Shown: positions 4,642-9,506 of the stretch, piece after piece
Layout: the number at the start of each line of letters is the position of its first letter
Position numbering within the stretch: the first letter of the stretch is position 1
Notes under the pieces: model-generated
What the model was told of the DNA's origin: nothing
Seen by the model: the letters and a program-made list of their open reading frames with translations, nothing else
The model's database searches: none
Program-made: the position numbers and the translations under genes
DNA from: an uncultured Haloferula sp.
Lineage (GTDB): Bacteria > Verrucomicrobiota > Verrucomicrobiae > Verrucomicrobiales > Akkermansiaceae
Length of the DNA stretch: 9,506 nt
Assembly: GCA_946885645.1 (NCBI GenBank)
Contig: CAMPGU010000155.1
Coordinates: forward strand, 1-9,506
Reading direction: 5' to 3'

Positions 4642-7080
4642 ATGACCGTATTCGTACGTCTGCTCCGCGGCGCGACGCTTCCCCTCGGCCTCTCCCTTGC
4701 CGCCCACGCCCAGGTCACCCTCAGCGACCTCGGCACCACGGCTCCCACTGTTTTCGACACCGGCTACACCGGGCCTTTCGATAACCGCTACAGCTTCGAC
4801 GGGCCGGTCTCTCCGGCCACGACGCCGACCGATTCTCACGGCCAGTCCTTCACGCCGCTGTCGTCAGGCGCGATGGAACTCCTCTACCTCGCCTACAATG
4901 CCGGCGGCATGGGTTCCTTCCGCCTGTATGTGGACACCGCGTATGCCGGGGGTGGCAACGCGGAGGTGGTCAACGACGCGACCGCGGCGGGTAAACTTTT
5001 CACGATCAACCTCGCTGACTTCGTGGCCGCCCCGAACGGCCTGACAGGTACCAGCGCCGACGTGAACGGCAGCCCCGTCCATTGGGTCCAGCTCGATCTT
5101 TCCAACGAGGGCATCCTGCTCACCTCCGGGCAGCAGGCTGCCTTCGTCCTCGCCGCCGTGAGCGAGGTCGCAAGCGACAGCAACTTCATCTTCGCTCCGC
5201 ACTACAAGCAAACGACCAATTCCTATGCCGATGGCAATGCCATCGCGGGGACCAATTTCGCCCCGCCGGCCAACAGCGATTTCGGCTTCGCGGTGACCGT
5301 CAGCTCCTCCGACACCGACTCCGACGGCTTGGCGGACGGTTGGGAACTCGGCTTTCCTGCCGTCACCGGCCTCGGCGATCTCAACGGCACCCTCACGGGC
5401 CCGGGTCCCGGCGCGGGGACCGGCGACTTCGATGGCGACGGGCTGAGCGATCTCGCCGAGTTCACCAACAGCACCGATCCGACGAATCCAGACGGTGACG
5501 GTGACGGCTTGACTGACGGCAACGAGATCACCGGTAGGAACGCTAGCGGCGTAATCCACGGCTTCGGCGCGACCGATCCCAAGGAAGCCGACTCTGACGA
5601 CGACGGGCTAGCCGACGGCCAGGAGACCGCGGGCACCGACGCCGCGAGTGTCGTCCACGGCTTCGGCGCGACCAATCCCAACGGCAACGATAGCGACAGC
5701 GACGGAATGGACGACCTCTACGAGGTCTCTAACAAACTCAACAGCGGTCTCAATCCGAACTTCGACGATGCCCCCGGCAACCTCGACGGCGACACGGGCA
5801 ATTCGCTGCTCGGTGTCAGCGCCTTCTCCAACCTCGACGAGTATCTGGGCTTCTACACCAATGGTGTGCAAACGCGGGCCGACAAGCTGGATACCGACGA
5901 CGACGGCTATCCGGACACCGTGGAGGATGATCTGGGATTCTGGAGCGAAGCGGGCCTCACCGGCACCGATCCGGCCGATCCCGACTCCGACGGAGACGGC
6001 CTGCTGGACGGTCAGGAAAACTTCGACTTGGGAAGCTTCGCCGGTCCGGGCGTGCTGCCGGCCTATTCCGATCCCAACCTCGCCGATACCGATTTCGACG
6101 GCCTTTCCGATGGCAGGGAGGTGGCGCTGGGGACGGATCCGGCAAGCGCCGATACCGACGGGGATACGTTCGAAGACCTCGTCGAAATCCTCAACGGCTC
6201 CGATCCAAAAATCGCGGGCAGCGTCCCAGCCAGCACCGACGTGAGGGCCGGCTCGGACTTCACCCATCTGCCCTACGCTCAGAGCGGCGGCGGCGTGACG
6301 CCGGATGCCTCCAGCCCGCTGCTCACCGGCTCCGCCGAAAGCGGCCGCGTCACCGCGAATACCAACAACGCGGGAGCGATGGTCAGCTTCACCAATCCCA
6401 ACAGCGTGGCTTACTACTCCGTCGACGTCCGCTACACCGGCACTCTCGACGGCCAGGGCTTCAACGTGATTTCGAGCAATGCGCTCGGCGTCCAGACGAG
6501 CGCCAACACCCACTGCGGCATCCGCTTCTCGCCGGACGGCTCGATCGGGTACTTCAACGGTGGAACCTTCCAAGCCGGTGCCGCCCCGGCCGGCACCCAT
6601 GTCGCGGGAAGCACCTACACGGTGCAGTTCATCCACGACATCCCGAACAACACCTACACCATTCAGGTCTTCGACCGCTCGAACGGCGACGAGGTGATCT
6701 TCGAGGTCAATCCCGCCGTGCCGACCCGCAACCAGGCTCCGGCAGGCACCCTCTACTTCGGTGCGGGCATTCAGCAGGACAGCACGAACGGCTTCGAGCT
6801 GCGGCTCGACAATCTCTTCGTTTCGACCGCGCCGATCGATCCCGGTACCGGCATTGCGCCGACCAATCCGGTGATCACCGCGGTGTTCTTCGACAGTGGC
6901 GCCCTGAAGGTCACCTTCAGCCCCGGCGGCGCCGGTTTCATCCTCACGTCGTCGAACAACCTAGCCGCTCCCTTCGCCGAGGAAACGGCCGCCACTTACG
7001 ATGGCGTTGGTACTTTCACCGTCCCGGCCGCCGCCTTGAACCCCGGTCGCGATTTCTTCCGCGTCGAAACCGCGCCCTGA
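4642..7080 (+). CDS. Large secreted protein: unknown N-terminal domain, Ca2+-binding TSP type 3-like repeats, beta-sandwich
   Basis: This 812-residue protein begins with a signal peptide (hydrophobic 9-20, likely cut after AHA at 23). Residues 25-220 form a domain I do not recognise, with DNRYSFDG, DSHGQSFT, AYNAGGMGSF, FTINLADF and SEVASDSNFIFAP. The same domain makes up most of the next gene's product. Residues 223-520 carry about nine Asp/Gly repeats of the type DxDxDGLxDGxE, as in thrombospondin type 3 calcium-binding arrays, giving a stiff Ca2+-dependent stalk. Residues about 535-730 look like a beta-sandwich (YYSVDVRYTGTLDGQGFNVI, YTVQFIHDIPNNTYTIQVF), possibly carbohydrate binding. Residues about 740-812 form a last small beta domain ending FFRVETAP, a C-terminus common in Verrucomicrobia exported proteins. 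There is no PEP-CTERM tail or membrane helix, so it is probably released or held by another route. Enzyme activity cannot be assigned; a surface adhesin or glycan-binding role is inferred. Confidence 0.85.
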   Translation: MTVFVRLLRGATLPLGLSLAAHAQVTLSDLGTTAPTVFDTGYTGPFDNRYSFDGPVSPATTPTDSHGQSFTPLSSGAMELLYLAYNAGGMGSFRLYVDTAYAGGGNAEVVNDATAAGKLFTINLADFVAAPNGLTGTSADVNGSPVHWVQLDLSNEGILLTSGQQAAFVLAAVSEVASDSNFIFAPHYKQTTNSYADGNAIAGTNFAPPANSDFGFAVTVSSSDTDSDGLADGWELGFPAVTGLGDLNGTLTGPGPGAGTGDFDGDGLSDLAEFTNSTDPTNPDGDGDGLTDGNEITGRNASGVIHGFGATDPKEADSDDDGLADGQETAGTDAASVVHGFGATNPNGNDSDSDGMDDLYEVSNKLNSGLNPNFDDAPGNLDGDTGNSLLGVSAFSNLDEYLGFYTNGVQTRADKLDTDDDGYPDTVEDDLGFWSEAGLTGTDPADPDSDGDGLLDGQENFDLGSFAGPGVLPAYSDPNLADTDFDGLSDGREVALGTDPASADTDGDTFEDLVEILNGSDPKIAGSVPASTDVRAGSDFTHLPYAQSGGGVTPDASSPLLTGSAESGRVTANTNNAGAMVSFTNPNSVAYYSVDVRYTGTLDGQGFNVISSNALGVQTSANTHCGIRFSPDGSIGYFNGGTFQAGAAPAGTHVAGSTYTVQFIHDIPNNTYTIQVFDRSNGDEVIFEVNPAVPTRNQAPAGTLYFGAGIQQDSTNGFELRLDNLFVSTAPIDPGTGIAPTNPVITAVFFDSGALKVTFSPGGAGFILTSSNNLAAPFAEETAATYDGVGTFTVPAAALNPGRDFFRVETAP
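5308..6201 (+). repeat. Array of thrombospondin type 3-like calcium-binding repeats
   Basis: This part of the 812-residue protein contains DTDSDGLADGWE, GDFDGDGLSDLAEF, DGDGDGLTDGNE, DSDDDGLADGQE, DSDSDGMDDLYE, DTDDDGYPDTVED, DSDGDGLLDGQE, DTDFDGLSDGRE and DTDGDTFEDLVE. Spacing varies from about 20 to 70 residues. Regular Asp at positions 1, 3, 5 and Gly at 6 fits EF-hand-like calcium loops. The repeated GAC/GAT codons also open spurious long frames on the other strand. Confidence 0.85.
5556..5682 (+). repeat. 99-base internal duplication within the Ca2+-binding array
   Basis: CCACGGCTTCGGCGCGACC occurs at 5556 and again at 5655, followed by GATCCCAA or AATCCCAA. The encoded segments HGFGATDP and HGFGATNP are 33 residues apart, each preceding a DSD calcium loop. 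Near-identity at DNA level, while most other loops have diverged, points to a fairly recent tandem duplication of one loop plus linker. Confidence 0.65.
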
Positions 7081-7105
7081 GCACTCCCCCGAAAACAAAA
7101 AACCA

Positions 7106-7828
7106 ATGAACAGAACTCCCATCATCCTCGCCTCCCTCTTGGCCGCTCTTGGCACGGCGGAAGCGGCCGTGACCCTAGCCGACATGGGTACTACCGCGCC
7201 GGCGGTTTACACCACCGGCCACCTCGGCACCCTCGACAACCGATATAGCTTCGACGGCCCGTCGGACTCCCACGGCCAGTCGTTTACCACCGCGACTACC
7301 GGCACTCTGGAATACCTCCACATGGCCTACAATGCCGGTGGCATGGGCACCTTTCAGGTGTTCATCGACAACGCCTACTCCGGCGGCGGCAGCACCGAGA
7401 TCATCGCTGACGCCACGTCGGCCGGCGCGGCATTCACGATCAACCTCGCCGACTTCACGCCCAGCCCCAACGGGCTCTCCGGCTCGAGCACCGACACCAA
7501 TACCGGCCCCGGCTACTGGATGCGGCTCGACTTCACCGCCGAATCGGTCGCGTTGACCAGCGGACAGCAGGCCGCTTTCTTCATCCGCGCCGTCAGCGAG
7601 GTGGCCAGCGACAGCAACTTCATCTTCGCCCCGCGCTACCACTTCAACGATCAGGTGGGCGAAACCGACGAATACCTCGGCGGTTCCGTTATTAATGGCA
7701 GCGGCTTCGCGCCCGCCGGCAGCGGCCATGACTACGGCTTCGCGGTCACGGTCGTGCCCGAGCCGTCAGCCGCATTGCTCGCCGCCATCGCCCCGCTGCT
7801 GCTGCTGCTGAAACGCCGCCGCATCTAA
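7106..7828 (+). CDS. PEP-CTERM protein, paralogue of the upstream protein's N-terminal domain
   Basis: This 240-residue protein has a signal peptide (1-20, cut near AEA). It then has a domain matching residues 25-220 of the preceding gene product: DNRYSFDG, DSHGQSFT, MAYNAGGMGTF, FTINLADF, LTSGQQAAFF and SEVASDSNFIFAP. By hand alignment 69 of the first 110 aligned residues are identical, ignoring a seven-residue insertion in the larger protein. The C-terminus is a PEP-CTERM sorting signal: VPEPS from residue 217, a hydrophobic run, and KRRRI at the end. Such tails are cut by an exosortase, attaching the protein to the outer surface or extracellular matrix; no exosortase gene is in this window. 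The gene starts 25 bases after the upstream stop, so the two are likely cotranscribed. No Shine-Dalgarno sequence is present; the leader is A-rich (GAAAACAAAAAACCA). The function of the shared domain is unknown. Confidence 0.88.
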   Translation: MNRTPIILASLLAALGTAEAAVTLADMGTTAPAVYTTGHLGTLDNRYSFDGPSDSHGQSFTTATTGTLEYLHMAYNAGGMGTFQVFIDNAYSGGGSTEIIADATSAGAAFTINLADFTPSPNGLSGSSTDTNTGPGYWMRLDFTAESVALTSGQQAAFFIRAVSEVASDSNFIFAPRYHFNDQVGETDEYLGGSVINGSGFAPAGSGHDYGFAVTVVPEPSAALLAAIAPLLLLLKRRRI

Positions 7829-7878
7829 CGCATCCGCTCTCTCCTGCGGGGCTTCCGGATGCGTGTCCGGGAGCCCGG
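7828..7878 (+). terminator. Tandem hairpins after the PEP-CTERM gene
   Basis: Starting at the last base of the stop codon, ACGCATCCG (7828-7836) pairs perfectly with CGGATGCGT (7856-7864) as a 9-base stem with a 19-base loop. It is followed at once by CCGGGAGCCCGG (7867-7878), a second compact hairpin. No T run follows, so this is not a textbook intrinsic terminator. It may slow transcription, protect the 3' end of the upstream message, or separate it from the next gene, which begins at 7910. Confidence 0.4.
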
Positions 7879-7909
7879 CAAGCGTCTCACCTTTCGCGCC
7901 GACTGTTCC

Positions 7910-9506
7910 ATGAGATCACCATTCCGGTTCCTTTACCGGCTGCTTCCCCTTGTTTCGTTGCTGCCATTGCCCGTCGCCGCGATCGACGATGACTTCACGT
8001 CCGGTAACCTTTTCGGCGGCAGCGGCTGGTTGGGGTCATGGAGCACGGGCGCGGTCACCAACAGCGCGCCGCTCGACTCCGGCGGAAGTTACCTTTCGCT
8101 CAGTGGCTTGACCGCTTCGTCGGGCTCGGTCCGGCAATGGAGTTCGGTTGCGGTTTCATCGACCGCGGCCTATACTGTCCGCTTCGACCTGCGAGTGGAT
8201 GCACTGCCGGACTTCGGCACGGTGAACGGGCGGCTCGGCATCACCGAAAGTTCGTCCAACGCGACCAACACCAGCAACCTGGTGAGTTGGATGATTTTCG
8301 GCACCACGAACTTCGGCCTCGGCAATGGCAGCCAGCCCACTTGGGGATTCCACGATGGCAACGGCTCGGGAAATTTCAACAGCGCGCTGGTGAACTCAGG
8401 CGCGCCACTGGTCGCCGGCCGCGTCTATCGATTCGAGGTCATCGTCTCGCCCGCCGAGTTGGCCTACGCGGTGGTGCTCGACGACCTTGCCGACGCCTCG
8501 CCCGCCTATCATTCTCCGCGCCTCGGCTTCCGTCGCAGCTCCACCATTTCCAATCCCTGGCTCGGCTTCTCGACCCAAAGCGTGACGGGCAGCGGCGCGA
8601 TGAGCGTCGACGCCGTTTCGGTCACCGAGGGCGGCACCTTGCCCGCCGATTCCTTGCCCGCGGCGACCGCTGCCGACCGGGTTGCGGGAAACCTGGTCCT
8701 TCTCAATGACAACGGCGGCTGGAGCTGGTTCCAGGACGAGCGCGTCCTTCACGACCCTTCTAACGGGAAAATCCTCTTCACCTCGACGGCGAACCATCTG
8801 GGCTACGGGGGCGAACCGCGTGACGGCGACATCGACACCGTGTCCTTCGATCCCGCGACCGGGGCGCGGAAACGTTTCATCCTCGGCAACCTGCCCTTCA
8901 CTAGCCCATCGAGCGGGGACGATCACAACATCGGAGCGCTGTGGCGGCGGGCCGACGGCCGCTATCTCGCTACGTGGTGCAACCACAACGACACCACGCG
9001 CGACACCCGCATCCGAATCTCCACCAATCCCGGGGATAACAGCGCGTGGAACCCGCAGTTCACCTTCAACTGGGGTGCCGCTCCCGGCACCAGCGCCCGG
9101 AGCATCACCTACTCAAATCTCCTTTTCCTCGCCAACGAGGGCAGCGGCCAGGGACGCCTGTATAACATCGCGCGCGAACAAAACCGCGACCCGCACCTGA
9201 GCTATTCCGACGACCAAGGCGACACCGGGACCTACGGCGGCCGGCTTTCCACCCAACCGTCCAGCCTCGGCTACTCGAATGGCTACTTCAAATACAAGAG
9301 CAACGGCACCGGTCGCATCGACTTCATCTGCACCGAGGCACATCCGCGCGACTTCGACACCAGCATCTACCACGGATACATCCAAGGCGGGAAAAGCTAC
9401 AATTCGCTCGGCGTGGTAATTGACAGCAACATCTTCGACGACACCGCCCCGACGCCGCAGTCGTTCACTAAAGTCTGGGCCAGCCAAGGCGTCGCCACCA
9501 CGAGCT
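7910..9506 (+). CDS. Secreted BNR_4-type beta-propeller protein, possible polysaccharide lyase (3' end outside window)
   Basis: The frame is open from ATG 7910 through the window end (532 codons seen, no stop). Residues 1-24 are a signal peptide (LLPLVSLLPLPVAA). Residues 25-240 form a LamG-like beta-sandwich (IDDDFTSGNLFGGSGWLGSW at its start, FEVIVSPAELAYAVVLDDL further on), possibly carbohydrate binding. From about 262 comes a BNR_4 (PF15892-like) propeller: GGWSWFQDERVLHD, KILFTSTAN, GDIDTVSFDPATG, DDHNIGALWRRADGRYLATW, SITYSNLLFL. This fold is found in PL24 and PL25 ulvan lyases and related uncharacterised proteins. His339, His359, Tyr401 and Arg416 have spacings close to those I recall for the PL25 catalytic set. 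I infer extracellular cleavage of an acidic polysaccharide; a non-catalytic binding role is possible. The ATG has no Shine-Dalgarno sequence. The gene lies 81 bases after the PEP-CTERM gene on the same strand. Confidence 0.85.
   Translation, partial: MRSPFRFLYRLLPLVSLLPLPVAAIDDDFTSGNLFGGSGWLGSWSTGAVTNSAPLDSGGSYLSLSGLTASSGSVRQWSSVAVSSTAAYTVRFDLRVDALPDFGTVNGRLGITESSSNATNTSNLVSWMIFGTTNFGLGNGSQPTWGFHDGNGSGNFNSALVNSGAPLVAGRVYRFEVIVSPAELAYAVVLDDLADASPAYHSPRLGFRRSSTISNPWLGFSTQSVTGSGAMSVDAVSVTEGGTLPADSLPAATAADRVAGNLVLLNDNGGWSWFQDERVLHDPSNGKILFTSTANHLGYGGEPRDGDIDTVSFDPATGARKRFILGNLPFTSPSSGDDHNIGALWRRADGRYLATWCNHNDTTRDTRIRISTNPGDNSAWNPQFTFNWGAAPGTSARSITYSNLLFLANEGSGQGRLYNIAREQNRDPHLSYSDDQGDTGTYGGRLSTQPSSLGYSNGYFKYKSNGTGRIDFICTEAHPRDFDTSIYHGYIQGGKSYNSLGVVIDSNIFDDTAPTPQSFTKVWASQGVATTS

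Noticed and set aside
3910..4839. Minus-strand open frame of 309 codons
   Set aside because: It is an out-of-frame shadow of the sigma factor, extending over the divergent promoter region into the next gene.
5608..6636. Long minus-strand open frame (342 codons) rich in Val, Gly and Ala
   Set aside because: It is antisense to the Ca2+-repeat region; periodic GAC/GAT codons remove stops on the other strand. The product is low-complexity with no domain signal.
8038..8709. Plus-strand open frame of 223 codons
   Set aside because: Out-of-frame with the BNR_4 protein reading from 7910; Arg-rich shadow composition without a domain.
1..9506. tRNA or rRNA genes, CRISPR arrays, IS elements, phage genes
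   Set aside because: No cloverleaf-like segment, regularly spaced short repeats, transposase motifs or terminal inverted repeats were seen on either strand.

Overview
The window looks like a chromosomal piece from a member of the Verrucomicrobiota, probably Verrucomicrobiales. This is an inference from gene content: a small ECF sigma factor of the Rhodopirellula/Verrucomicrobium type paired with a one-membrane-span FecR-LamG protein, large secreted proteins with calcium-binding Asp/Gly repeats, a PEP-CTERM sorting tail, a fragment of the helical repeat proteins common in this phylum, and no convincing Shine-Dalgarno sequence at any start. G+C looks moderately high, visibly lower in the first 1.9 kb than in the rest (spot counts of a few lines only).

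Left part (1-2245) is a scarred respiratory and transport region. The minus strand of roughly the first 145 bases encodes the C-terminal half of an MFS transporter. It abuts, head to head, a plus-strand c-type cytochrome gene that has also lost its 5' end. The next gene (545-1861) is intact and unusual: a membrane protein resembling cytochrome bd oxidase subunit I (CydA) that carries its own C-terminal cytochrome c domain. After it lies only the 3' end of a helical repeat protein (about 1913-2203).

Middle part (2246-4641) is a minus-strand regulatory pair, an ECF sigma factor followed by a FecR/LamG membrane protein. It is separated by a 235-base region with short direct and inverted repeats from genes transcribed the other way.

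Right part (4642-9506) is a plus-strand export cluster. It holds an 812-residue secreted protein (unknown N-terminal domain, array of Ca2+-binding repeats, beta-sandwich, C-terminal domain), then a 240-residue paralogue of its N-terminal domain anchored by a PEP-CTERM tail. After tandem hairpins comes a large secreted BNR_4-type beta-propeller protein that runs off the window end. This last protein has a His/His/Tyr/Arg pattern spaced like that recalled for PL24/PL25 ulvan lyases. A reasonable hypothesis is that the sigma/FecR-LamG pair senses or controls a surface programme for binding and cleaving an algal or other sulfated or uronic-acid polysaccharide, with the paralogues as surface adhesins or binding proteins.

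The most noteworthy items are the CydA-like/cytochrome c fusion, the paralogue pair that shares an unrecognised exported domain but uses two different C-terminal solutions, the lyase-like propeller protein, and the double-truncation junction at the left edge.
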